Source: Gnetum montanum
Taxonomy: Eukaryota; Streptophyta; Gnetopsida; Gnetales; Gnetaceae
Direction of reading: 5' to 3'
Assembly: GCA_015680685.1 (NCBI GenBank)
Contig: MNCI01010476.1
Span: 195,367 to 257,366 of the forward strand
Length of the DNA stretch: 62,000 nt
Shown piece by piece: positions 45,787 to 56,855 of the stretch; the first letter of the stretch is position 1, and every line of letters begins with the position of its first letter. The translations under genes and the position numbers were made by a program. The notes beneath the pieces are model-generated. The model was not told where the DNA came from and made no database searches. It saw nothing but the letters and a program-made list of their open reading frames with translations.

Positions 45787-47779
45787 TGTAGCATCTGAAA
45801 ATGTCAGTGGCTGGAACACTAAGAGGTTCTCAAGCACACATCCTAGCCTCGAGTCTGCGGGAGGGTTGTGCTGGGGAAGACAAAAATGGGATGCCTTGGA
45901 CAGTCTAGTTGATTAATCAGGGACTTATGTGGTGTCCAATAACCATTTGTGAATAATGATTTTTGAGCGTCACGTGTAGGAGTTGGAATAAGTAGGAACA
46001 TACCATGCATAACAATAGGAGAGTATTAACATGCATGCATTATAGAAATAGAAATAAATAGGTATGCTAATAGTTTAAAATATGTGTTTTAGAAAAATAA
46101 AATGAGAGTGCAAGTGAGGAAATGCATTGGCCCAGGATTAGGGGATGTGATTTTTGATTAAATGATGTGTACAATTGGCATGAAATGTAGACAGACACAA
46201 CTAGGCATCGAGGAAATATGATCAGAGTCTCTAGGGTGTTGCAGACGTAGTGTTGATAGACATAAAGGAGTTGATGCTGGCTCTACTAAGATTTGCTATG
46301 CTGTGTGTGTGCGAATGTCATGCTCAAGTGTAGGAGTGGAACAAAGATTTGGAAGAATTTAATGTTTAGATTTGCTGCTCATCAACTTTTTTCTCGGCAA
46401 TCTTCTACCAAGGTCAACTGCAAAAGAGAACCCTTAAAATGTTGATTACTGGGGTATTTATAGAGCTAGGGTTGTGGGGGGAGACGTGGTTTGGATGCCA
46501 CGTGACCTGGACCCCACATAGGATGAATGTGGATGTGTCATGCTGATGTGGTATGCTCAAAGTTTAGTGCTACACTTGATAGGACAAGAATAGGGACTGA
46601 AAATCTACCAAATTGTGATCATATTGCCTAAACTGCATGTGCAAAAATCTGAAAAACTACCATGTTTTTACAAAAATGCCTAGAAAAAATGCAAATTGGA
46701 GCCTACGCTTTAAGACTATGCCTTCCCTCCTCTTTTGAGTAGGTCAAGCATAGGGACAATTTCGTGGACCAACAGGGGGTGTAAAAACAAAATAAACTAC
46801 TAATTTTGGCTACCGGAGAGATGTTGAAGCAGTAATGAAGGTCAATGATGAGTTTTGGAATCTTTTGAAGGCATTTGGTGGCTTTTTTCAAGTATTACAC
46901 TATCTACGCTGTCCAACGTAACAAGGTGTAGCATGAACACTAAAGAAATTTTGTAGTTTTGGCCTACTACGCTGTCTATGTTGCGTAGTGTAGTAGAGCA
47001 TATCACTTACTTTCAATGTAATTTTTCAAAAACTAAAGACATCACTTTGAGATTAAGCAAGGCATGTTGAAAGAGACGGATACCTCCTAGTTTTATTCTT
47101 GGGAAACTTTCGACCTTGGCACCTTTGCTATGCTATGCTATGCTATGTAGTGTAGCACAACGTAACATCTAATTTTGAACACATTTTAACCCAACTTGCG
47201 ATGCTTTGCCATGGGACCTTGATCATTCTCTAAGGACGAAGCAGGACAAGTAGCTTTAAAGGTCGAAGAATTGCCAAATGCACCTTCTATGTCTAGTTCA
47301 ACACTTAGGAAAATTTTTGTCTTGCATGGCCTATTGCATTGTCTACACTGTGTAGCATAGTGGAGCATAATAGGTCAAAAAATAGAAAATTTGTAGAACT
47401 TTTTTGTCCATCCTACACACTTTTGACAACTCATAGCCTGTCATGTGGGTGGACTGGCAACTGGGACATGTGTCAAGCTGGGAAAGCTAGACAACGTAGC
47501 AAGCTTGATGGCCCAGAAGATAAAAAATTTGCTAAATTGTTTAGTCCATCCTTAATGTCCCTTTTATGCAAACTGGCCTTGAAAATGGATGCTACACTGA
47601 CTGTGCCAAGGAGCGTAGCAAACAGACCCAAAAAAACTTTGTAGATGTTAGGACTTCCAGGGTGCCATGCTATTTGCGTGGCCCAGCATGAAACCACACT
47701 TGGAGAAATTTCTCCCAGGTCTCAATGCTCAGACAAATCTTATGCTAAGTCATGAGAGCCCAAAATTGATTGTGTTTCA
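45787..47779 (-). repeat. 5' LTR of element E (1993 bp)
   Basis: Partner of 28359-30362. A TATA box (TATAAATA, minus) lies at 46455-46462. The differences I inspected are mostly transitions, as expected for old methylated LTRs. Confidence 0.93.
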
Positions 47780-47784
47780 GTATG

Positions 47785-47857
47785 CAAGTGATTCCTCCCC
47801 ATAGGAAGCTCATGTCCATAATTCCCTTGCATGCCCTCATACCTAGGAGTTCATATG
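47785..47857 (-). other. 73-bp remnant of element B between E and C
   Basis: Follows the GTATG duplication of element E and ends where the 5' LTR of element C begins. No coding content. Confidence 0.6.
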
Positions 47858-48785
47858 TGATGAGTCATCATGGTTTATCACATTGATTGAATTTCATCGA
47901 CATGATTGTGTCAATGCATGGTTTGGTGCATCCATGCGTACAGGTTGATGCATGGTTTGTTGTGTCCATGCATACACGTCAATGTAGTGTGTGTTTTTTC
48001 CTATACATACAAATGCTCTCACTATGTATTTGGCATTTTTTAGTCAATAGAGTAGCTGAACCCTTGTAGTTTTATTTCATAGTCTTAGAGATTAGTTAGT
48101 GAGTGCTCGTAGTGTAGATTTGAGTTAGTTGTATGTTTTCTTATTCAAGTGGCAATGCATCTAGACACATTCCATGAACAATAATAAGATCAAGATTGAT
48201 TCTTATTCATGGTAGCACTTTGACTTAGATTAAATTTACTTTCCATGTAATTTTACTTTACATGTACTTAGTTAGTATTTGTGTTTCATGTACTTAGTTA
48301 ATATTTACATTTCCATGCACGTTAATTAATTGATGGAATGAGCACAACCAATTTCGAGCATAAACACGTAATCACTTGGTAATCCCAGTAGTGTTATTAT
48401 TTGGTTTGCCTAATAGCGTAGTGCTTGGTAATCCCAATAGTGGATACATGGGTTTAGAACATGTACGACAAGCTGGGAATAGACACTCATTACCTATAGG
48501 CGAATTTAGAATTTTCTTTTCATTTTTAATTAAATTAAATAATTAATTTCTCTACTATCATTAGGAGTAGCATAAAGCCGAAACAACATCAACAATCATA
48601 TGCCTCACTTTGGACTAAACCATATGTGCCAAAGCTATCACTAGTCCAAGTGGGAAGATAGCAAACTATGATCAATGCTTAATGATCTAGAAGCACAACT
48701 AGTCCCATCCATGGAATTCAATCGGGTTGTGCATGAACACTCATGATTCATATGGTTAAATGTAGGGGGTACTTGCTGCTCATCA
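47858..48785 (+). repeat. 5' LTR of element C (928 bp)
   Basis: Starts tgatgagtcatc and ends gctgctcatca. Matches 53944-54659 up to its position 48655. Confidence 0.9.
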
Positions 48786-48804
48786 TTGGCATCATTTCCA
48801 AGGA
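48786..48804 (+). promoter_or_regulatory. Decayed tRNA-Asp primer binding site of element C
   Basis: ttggcatcatttccaagga immediately after the LTR; it differs from the standard tggcgccgttgccgggga almost only by transitions. Confidence 0.75.
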
Positions 48805-48829
48805 TGGTGCTAATTATCTAGATTATTTG

Positions 48830-51548
48830 TATTATACATGATTGTTGGTAAGGTGTTAATGATTTATCTTTTAGAAAATATGAAGTCACACATGTTACAA
48901 ACATGTCTTCTTTACATAGAACCCATAATGCATTATATGATGAAAATAGTCATAGGAGAAACAATAGGTTCTATGCTAAAGAGAATTGGAGTGAACAACT
49001 TCAAGAAAGGATTTTATATGCTCATCTCCACCCTTACTACATGCAAGGACTACGTTCCATTGGTGTAGACAATCCTAGAGGAGATGGAGTAAGTCCTAGA
49101 ATAAGGAGGGCCATAAGGCCTACGACCTCCTCTAAACCTAGAAAAGATAGATCTAGGGACCATGGGGGAGATATAGGAGCCATGGTGATTCTTGCACTTT
49201 CCCATCTTTCGCTTCCTCTTCAACGTCTAGTTCTGATGAAGATGAATGTAGGTATAGAGATAGAGCTCCTATAAGGGGTTAGGATGAAAATAGAAATTGA
49301 ACCCAAGGGTAAGATCAAAGACATTAAAGTAAGCATAGACAAGATCATCACTATCAGATGAATAGAAATAGAGATTCTCACTATGACATGTTTGATACTA
49401 ATGAACCCTTGTTGGATACTAGGGACCTAACATAGATTAGGAAGGTAGTTCAAATACCCCAAAGGCATCAAAGGGAAAACTGCATCAAATGGCTTAATAT
49501 GGACAACATTCCTAAATTTAGGAGAGGCTACAATTCTGATCCACAACATTATTTACAAGTCTTCCATGCCTACACCTTGCAAAACATTGAACGCAAGTGG
49601 AAAAAGCTTAAGCTCTTTCCTAGGACACTAATAGATGAAGTTGAAAGTTGGTATAGATCGTTGGAACCCAATTCACCAATGGTTTATAATGCTAGAACTC
49701 TTCAATGAAGAATACCATACCTATGTGAGAGTGTCCAACCTAAGAAAATAAATCAAAGGATGGAAGCAATAAAAACATGAATCCTTGGATGTGGCCTTGG
49801 ATAGATACTATTGTCTATTACAAAGATGTCCAAGCTGTGATTTTTCTCAAAAAGAGTAACTTTTCCACATCATAGATGGGCTTCGTAATGAAACAAGAGA
49901 GACTCTTGGGATTTATGCCCAAGGTTGGTTATACAAATTGAAAGCCCATTGGATACAAAGGCTAAATTACTAGGTTGCAAAAGAAGAAGAAGAGCTATGT
50001 AAATGAGAGAATGTAGTGGAATACAATTGGGATCTAACTCTTGAGAAGAAGAGGGTCCATATCTATGATGAGGAAAAGAAGGCAGCTCTTGATGAGGTGA
50101 TTCCAGAACAAACCTTACTAATACAAAAGTCTATCAATGAGCTTGAAGTAAGGCTAGATAAGATGTGGGAGTTGATGAATGAAAAAGTTACAACCTACAT
50201 GAAAACCCTAGAGGAGATGGTAACATAACAAGAATCAAGTGATTAAAACAAGAAGAGGAAAAAGTACCAGGAAACAGGTAGGAATACTTATAAGCAAAAA
50301 GAAAAAATAGCTGTAGGAGAAGATGCTATAAAATCAATCACAGAAGATGATAATGGATATTACATTTGCCTATATGACCATCCAAAGGGATATTGCCTAG
50401 TCATGTTACATCTACATGAGTATTGGGCTTTTTCTTTGAATTCTGAGTTAGTACAAAAGCAAATGCCTAGGAAATTACCTTTTTCACAAGATAATTATAG
50501 ACAATCCTACAACCAATTATACTACCCTAGTGGGACTTCTTATTAGCCTCAAAAATACCATCAACCATAGTGGAAAAACCCACATTCATGGGGGAGGCCA
50601 TCATCAAACCAACACTACCCTTACTGCCAACTGAATCGTTACAAATATTATGTTCAACAACCTATTTTCCCAACTGGTTCTACTTCCTCTACCTAAAATC
50701 ACTACTACCACTCTTCTGAATATCATCAACCTGCGACATCTTCTATGGGATCACCATCTCATGCCTCTCATCTTCCTTCATATCCTAAATATTCTCATAC
50801 TTCCATCTACCATATGTCATCGCCAATAACACAAGAAGGTTTGACACCACAACATCAATGAAAGAATGTCACTTGTGTTGTGAACATACATAGAAATGAT
50901 AATGCTAGTAGATCTCAACCACAACCTCAAAAATGTTCTTTCTTTAGGGTAGTTTCCTCACACAAGCACAAAAATTATAGACTTATTGGTGCATCAAAAC
51001 TTGCATAAGGCCAATCTAGTGCAACATCCTTCCTTACAAAAATGATGTCTCCAAATCATATGCAAAAGCCAACAACCATTACCAATCCAACATAGGATAT
51101 AAATAATGAACTTATCATCATGGAGAGAAAAAAAACTCCATGCATCACCAATAATGATAAAGGGTGTAATTGTGGGCTAAAAGTTCAAAATATTAACACA
51201 ACATCCATACCAATCCACCATAAAGTAAAAGACTAAGTGTGTGAGTAGAACCAAGTCTACACAGTAGCCACTAAACTAGAAGACACCTAGTGGCTTGGAA
51301 ATGAGAATATAAAACTATTTCAAAGATGCATGGAATCCTATGATCCACTTATTAGTTCTAGACTTAAGGAAATGGACCAAATAGAGGACTTAGACACATA
51401 TATCTTATACTCTGATTATACATTGGAAAAGGATATTAAACATGGAGACCTAGGAATTAAAGCAAAAACTCAAGAAGAAGAAGAAAATACATATGGCCCC
51501 TCCAAAATGGAAATACCTTCAAGTATAGATGAAGATGTCTCTGAATGA
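48830..51548 (+). pseudogene. gag of element C, degenerate
   Basis: The leader part at 48903-49274 is Arg/His/Asn-rich. The capsid-like region at 49499-49708 is open, beginning I-P-K-F-R-R-G-Y-N with P-Q-H-Y-L-Q-V-F-H, and matches element A near 20057. 50016-50228 is charged and helical. Near 50360 a segment C-L-Y-D-H-P-K-G-Y-C corresponds to the knuckle-like part of element A. A Tyr/Gln/Pro/Ser-rich tail (50490-50860) and an acidic end (51330-51548) complete it. Several stops. It may once have supplied structural protein while depending on another element's pol. Confidence 0.75.
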
Positions 51549-53943
51549 TCCAAATGAGACTATCACCAATGCTAGATGTGCTACCACATGATTAATTAAA
51601 TTAGTAATGGTGATAGATGGGAAACTAATGGTGTATAGCTAGGGGATTATGTGGTCCATATTTTGAATGTGCAACCAATAAGATTAGTCTTGGGGAGATG
51701 CTCCATCCTAGTTCAAGAACTAATAAGTGTTTTTCACCTTTTTGTTTTACAATTTTTTATCATTTCTCTATTTCTTTTCATATTTTCTAATTCTTAATAT
51801 GTTTTCCATTTCTTGTTATTTTTCTTTTCTTTATAATTTTTTCTTTTCTTGAGTCATTTTCTTTATGCTGTATGAATGTCTTTTATGTTTTTGTTAATAA
51901 TTTTGCTAGCCATGATGTAGAATTCAATGCTATATGTTGGTTTTTTGAGATATGCTATCAAGATGATTGGGTAAGTAATTATGTAAAGTAGTGAGACCAC
52001 CTCATCCATCCCTCTAGTTATCTAAATAAAAGGTATTTATCATTGAAACAATTTGATTCTTCTTTCATGAAGCTAAAATTAATTAATGATCATGGTACCT
52101 TGAAGAAAGAGGAAAAGACCAAGTAGGAATGACAAAAGGTGTGACGTTTAGGGAACTTGTTGGGTTCTCTTCTTAACTTCCTTCATGTGGTTTATGAATC
52201 CTCATGGAATGTATCATCACTCCTATTATTGACCAATAAATAGAAAGGTATGTCTTTACATGGTGTGGTTCCCATTGAAAGAAAAAGAAAGAAAAAAAAA
52301 TAACAAAAAAAAGAGAAAGTAAAAATAAAAAGAAAAAAATAATAATAATGGAAATTTAAAGCAAACCCCTTAGACATAATAATGGACTACAAACACTGGT
52401 TATCAGGCTGGAAAGACATGTTACCCATGCCTGAAGACTTCCCTCTAACTAAGGCCCTTCCTTTCTTTTGCTCTTTTCTTCTCTTTTTGGAGTGATAATT
52501 CTTCTCTGTGGTGGTTGTGGACTCATGATGGGTAGCAGGAAGAGACACATGAATGTGAGATCATTGTTATTAGTATGGAATTAGACTAAAACTTGAACAG
52601 ATAGGTATGATGATTAGTTGAATCACGTTTAACACAATAACCTATTGTGGACATGCTCAAGTACCTTACATCCTTATCTTTGCAATCCATTCTCATCCCA
52701 TTATTTAGCTCACTACTGCATATAATTATGAGCCTTTTGGTTTTGTATAGTATGGTGTAAAATCCTAACCAAGGTAGTTGTATGTTGTTTGAAGTAAAAG
52801 CATGGTCTACATTTAACTTCTCAGATGCCCACAGACATCTATAGAAGTGGTTATGCAAGGGCATTTTGGTAGGAGCTTGCTTTGGGAAGTACCCACTTGC
52901 ATAACTTTCATTTATCATGGCATTGAACTAACCNTACCCACTTGCATAACTTTCATTTATCATGGCATTGAACTAACCTTTACATCTTATAGAACATCAT
53001 TGATGGTTTCTCTAAATTTATGCATGATTTTGAGAGTACTTCTCATTTTTTTCATTAATTTTTTCTACTTTTCTATTTTCATATCCATTTATATTTCTTA
53101 GCCATCTTTTGCATTGGACCTTTGGTTTTAGTTGTTCAAAAACTTATGTGCTTTTAAACTTACACTTATTAGTCATGGGGGTTAGAGATGCCGGCTTTTG
53201 AAATTTTTTTAACATCTTATTTTTGGACATCATGGTAACTAATAGTAATTGATCAAAATAATGTGAATAGCTTGATGATTTTAGTTACCTCATAGCCTTG
53301 AGGATAGTACACTATCATCATCTTGTGCTTAAACACAAACTAAGGGATCTGAAAAGGGTTAATTATTAAGGAAAATTTACCAAAACTAATGTTGATCATT
53401 TGGTGACTATAGGTGATGCTAAAAGAAATGCCTAAAGAAGAAGGTCTTTTTCCAAGCATGAAAATAAAGCCAAAAGAAGGACAATGAAGGATATGCCCAT
53501 GGACAAATTGTAGCACATATAAGATAACAACTCAAACATCACATGATTGCTAGATCCATGGGATGATGAAAAGAAATTTCAGCCCATTCTTTAAGAATGT
53601 TTTGTATAAACAGAGAAACATGAACATCATAATCAAGGTTGGAAGTCTACCATTGCTAGTGGCAATAAGAAGAATCATCTTCAATGGATTTTTTAAGACC
53701 TCTGCAAATTTTGTAATATTCAATGCCTATCTAGTCTTGTTGTCTTTTTGTCATTTTGTAATGCATCCACTTGAATAAAATTTTTTAATGTAGCACTGAT
53801 TGTCAATCAGTACTTAGTGTTAGTTAAGTCAATTTATATGTCAGTAAGTTAGTTAATAATTCCATACCTTTCCAAAGTTTTGTAAAGAACTTGTTTCTTC
53901 TTTTGTTCACTCAAGGATGAGTTTTCATTTAGTTGTGGAAGTA
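51549..53943 (+). other. 3' noncoding region of element C
   Basis: T-rich (51720-51900) and A-rich (52280-52350) stretches without ORFs of known family. It corresponds in reverse to 56856-58900 of element D, including the motif around 52400-52460 matching 58000-58040. Confidence 0.65.
52890..52978. repeat. Exact 44-bp repeat around a single N (assembly join)
   Basis: 52890-52933 and 52935-52978 are identical and separated only by the N at 52934. This is what an unmerged overlap of two contig ends looks like. Confidence 0.92.
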
Positions 53944-54659
53944 TGGTGAGTCGTCATGGTTGACCATGTTAATAGAATCCTATCAATGTGATTCCTTCAA
54001 TGTGATCCTATCAACATGATCACATCAACATGTGGTTTGCTACTTCCATGCGTACGTGTCAATGAAATGTGTGTTTTCACCTATAAATATGCATGCTACC
54101 AATATGTATTTGGTATTCTTTTATCAATAGAGTAGTCAAATCCTTGTAGTTTTATTTTGTAGTCTTAGAGAATAGTCAGTGAGTGCCCGTAGTAAGGATC
54201 TGAGTGAGTTGTATGACATCTTATTCAAGTGGAAATATACCTAGACACATTCCATGAATGGTAATAAGATCAAGATTAATTCTTATTCATTATAGCACTT
54301 TAATATTTACATTTCCATGCACATTAATCAATTTGTGAAATGAGTGGAACTAGTTTCAAGTGTAAACCCTTATTTGCTTAGTAATCCCAGAAGTGTTATT
54401 GCTTGGTTCACCTAGTAGCATAGCACTTGGTAATCCTAATAGTGGATACATGGGTTTAGGACATGTATGACAAGTTGGGAATGGACACTCATCGCCAATA
54501 GGCTAGTATTGAATTTTTTTCATTGTTAATTAAATTAAATAATTAATTTCTCCATTATCATTAGGAGTAGCATAAAGTAAAAAAAAAAAACATCAACAAT
54601 CATATGCCTTACTTTGGACTAATACATACGTGATAAAGCTAGCATTAGTCCAAGTGGGA
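53944..54659 (+). repeat. Truncated 3' LTR of element C (716 bp)
   Basis: Starts tggtgagtcgtcatgg. It stops matching after caagtggga; the last 130 bp of the LTR (48656-48785 in the partner) are missing. Confidence 0.88.
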
Positions 54660-54759
54660 TGAAATATTAAAAATTGAGTCCACACAAGAAATCAACAAAG
54701 AATTAGGATATACCAAAATAGACACATTGATCAACCATGATAAGAGGAAACAACACCAA
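54660..54759 (-). promoter_or_regulatory. Leader and tRNA-Asp primer site of element B
   Basis: Read minus from 54759: ttggtgttgtttcc, the transition-decayed tRNA-Asp primer site, then about 85 bp of leader. Cut at 54659 by the truncated LTR of element C. Confidence 0.7.
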
Positions 54760-55612
54760 TGATGAGAAAAAAGTAGTCTGTTCACTCAACCATACGAATC
54801 ACAAGTGTGAACTAGCGATTTGATCGAATTTCATGGACTTAGCTCCTAAGTGTGCCTCTAGATAAAGATGGTGACTTGGGGAAATATGATCATTGTCTTC
54901 TTAGCTATCACTTGTGTAGGCTCTCACATGTATGGTTAAGTGTGAGCTAAAGCATATGATATTTAGTTATATTTTATATTATCATGTATTTAAGCCTAAA
55001 TGTTAGAAAGATAAATGGTTGAGAATTATTGATCTAACTATCTAATGGTTATAAGACTAACTAGCCTGACATAAGTATTTGGGCCCACTTTCCATACACA
55101 TCTTGAACTTGTATCAATGCTATTGGGTTACTAAGTATTAATTATTGGATATACTAAATTCCCACTACTAGGATTACCAAGCGTTAATGATATGCTTGAA
55201 GTGTTCATACTTATTTGTTCATTATTACGAGAATTAATTAATTAAAATAAGAATATGAAATGCATTAATGATAAAATGCATGAAGGAAATATTAAACTAT
55301 CCCAAGTGCTATAAGGAATATCAAGAATCTCATCTTTATTATTGGTCATATTAGTGTGTTTAGGTACAAGATGCTCAAATAAAGATTTGTACAATTATTT
55401 GAGTTCCCACTGTAAGCACTCAGAAAATATTTCAACTTTAGAAAAATAAAACTATATGATTTTGGCTACACTAATGACATAGCATGCCATAAATGTGGTG
55501 GGTACATGCATTTATATAGGCATGACATGACACTACATTGATACATCCTTCCATGCATCAATGGGACTACATTGATGGGGCTATGTTGACACAACTAATT
55601 AATGATTCATCA
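54760..55612 (-). repeat. 5' LTR of element B (853 bp)
   Basis: The plus strand runs from tgatgagaaa to gattcatca, followed by ATTAT (55613-55617), the duplicate of 23636-23640. Closely related to 23641-24499 over its whole length. Confidence 0.9.
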
Positions 55613-55617
55613 ATTAT

Positions 55618-56038
55618 GCAAGAAGAAGTATTGTGGGTGCATAACTGAAGTATACCACCATCAAGAAGAAAATCACGGTAGTGAGATATTCCTTGGAAAA
55701 ATTTAGGGACTATGTGCTTGGATACCAAAATTTTCTGTACACTGACACAATGCCATCTATTTCTTGATGAAACAATTAATGGTTAGTCCACGTGTCATAT
55801 GATGGATAGAAATTTTACAAGAATTTGATATTACCATGGTGGATAAGAAAGGAATTGAGAACATAGTTGCTAATCATTTATCTCAGTTACAATGGGATAA
55901 CAAGGAGGATAAGGAGCCTTTATTTGATCAATTTCCAAATAAACTCCTCTTTACTAAATCCATTAAGTTCCTATCTTCTCACATAGAAGACTCCAGTCAA
56001 ATGGGATAATAAGAAGAAATAATAATTTATTCATCAGG
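55618..56038 (+). pseudogene. Element A RNase H continued after element B
   Basis: The plus frame resumes the Athila-type RNase H at the residue expected after 23640: a Y-T-T-I-K-K-K segment, then Y-S-L-E-K-F-R-D-Y-V-L-G-Y and L-Y-T-D near 55705-55745, then after stops L-Q-E-F-D-I-T-M-V-D-K-K-G and N-I-V-A-N-H-L-S near 55820-55890. The last readable part, L-F-D-Q-F-P, leads towards integrase but is cut at 56038 by the LTR of element D. Confidence 0.85.
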
Positions 56039-56855
56039 TGATGAGCAACAAGGTACCCCTACATCCAACCATATGAATCACTAAGGTGTTCACATGTGAT
56101 TTGGTGGAATTCCATGGACCTATAGTTCTCCAGTGCACTAATTCCACTAGGAAGTGAAATGGGCATTGAGAATGTTTGTTGTTTTCCCACCTACACTTGT
56201 GAAGCTCAAGGGTATGGTTTAAGTGTAATTGAGGTATATTATTTTTCTCATTTTATGTTTCATAAGTTTAATCACCTACAAAAAGAATGAAAGGTAGATT
56301 AATTTAAGATCTAACTCAATCACTGCCTAGTTAGCCCAACACAAGTAGCCATCACACTTTCCTAGACACATCCTGAACACATATAATGCTGCTGGGTTAC
56401 CAAACATAAAGCATTGCTTGGTTACCAAGCACTATATGTATGCTCGAAGTGGTCATGCTTGTGTTCATTAACAACTATAAATTAATTGCTTAATTTAAAC
56501 ACATTAAACTAAAGTGCATTAAAGGAAAAATTAATCTATTCTCAATGTTGCAAGGATTGTCAAAAGAGTTCATTTTTATTCCTATCACATTGGTGTGCTC
56601 AAGTACATTAGTGTTTGAATAAATATCCATACAAACTTAGACTCCTATTGTGGGCACTTAGAAAATATTCTAACTTTGGAGGAAAAAAAAATACAAGAGC
56701 TTCACTAACTATGAAAAAAACTAATATGAAAATTGTGAGTCCAAGTGCTATATTTATAGGCTAGTGTATACCCCATGATATCGGATATTCGACATCGTGT
56801 CTTGGCTCTGACATCAGATACCTAATGTTAGAGCATGCAAAAATGTGATTCAGCA
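56039..56855 (-). repeat. 3' LTR of element D (817 bp)
   Basis: The plus strand runs from tgatgagcaa to tgattcagca. It shares the family's R/U5 words (for example gaaaatattctaactttggag near 56660). A TATA-like reverse of tatatttata lies at about 56750. U3 has its own tatcggatattcgacatcg words at 56780-56800. Confidence 0.82.

Larger units (their letters stand above)
28359..47779 (-). mobile_element. Element E, 19.4-kb Tat-lineage Ty3/gypsy retrotransposon with antisense gene block
   Basis: Complete element: LTRs 28359-30362 and 45787-47779, termini TG...CA, target-site duplication GTATG at 28354-28358 and 47780-47784, primer site 45769-45781, polypurine tract 30363-30377. Minus-strand order is gag (45010-42256), protease (42100-41467), a 5.6-kb block with antisense coding potential (41383-35785), RT (35683-34537), RNase H, a second (archaeal-type) RNase H and integrase (to 32517), then a 30-bp repeat array and 3' UTR. 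The dual RNase H and RT type place it in the Tat branch (Ogre/Retand relatives). In one stretch of about 165 bp compared by eye, the LTRs differ at about 13 positions, so it is old; frames contain stops. Confidence 0.92.
47858..54659 (+). mobile_element. Element C, pol-less Athila-related retrotransposon
   Basis: 5' LTR 47858-48785, decayed tRNA-Asp primer site 48786-48804, gag 48830-51548, noncoding 51549-53943, polypurine-like ttgtggaagta before the 3' LTR at 53944, which is truncated after 54659. There is no protease, RT, RNase H or integrase. Its 3' noncoding part matches, in reverse, that of element D (for example 51660-51860 with 58650-58900), so it looks like an internally deleted or non-autonomous member of D's family. 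Confidence 0.85.
23641..55612 (-). mobile_element. Element B, Athila-type retrotransposon inserted in A, itself twice interrupted
   Basis: 3' LTR at 23641-24499 and 5' LTR at 54760-55612, both minus, flanked by the 5-bp target-site duplication ATTAT (23636-23640 and 55613-55617). Own sequence remaining: 23641-28358, 47785-47857 and 54660-55612; the rest is elements E and C. A decayed tRNA-Asp primer site adjoins the 5' LTR (54746-54759). The only readable gene is the accessory ORF at 24830-27600; gag and pol are missing, probably lost in the deletion that also truncated element C at 54659, or never present. Confidence 0.85.

Noticed and set aside
56039-56855. LTR as the 3' LTR of element A
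   Set aside because: Orientation is minus while A is plus, and polypurine-side sequence plus integrase and RT of a minus element follow to the right.
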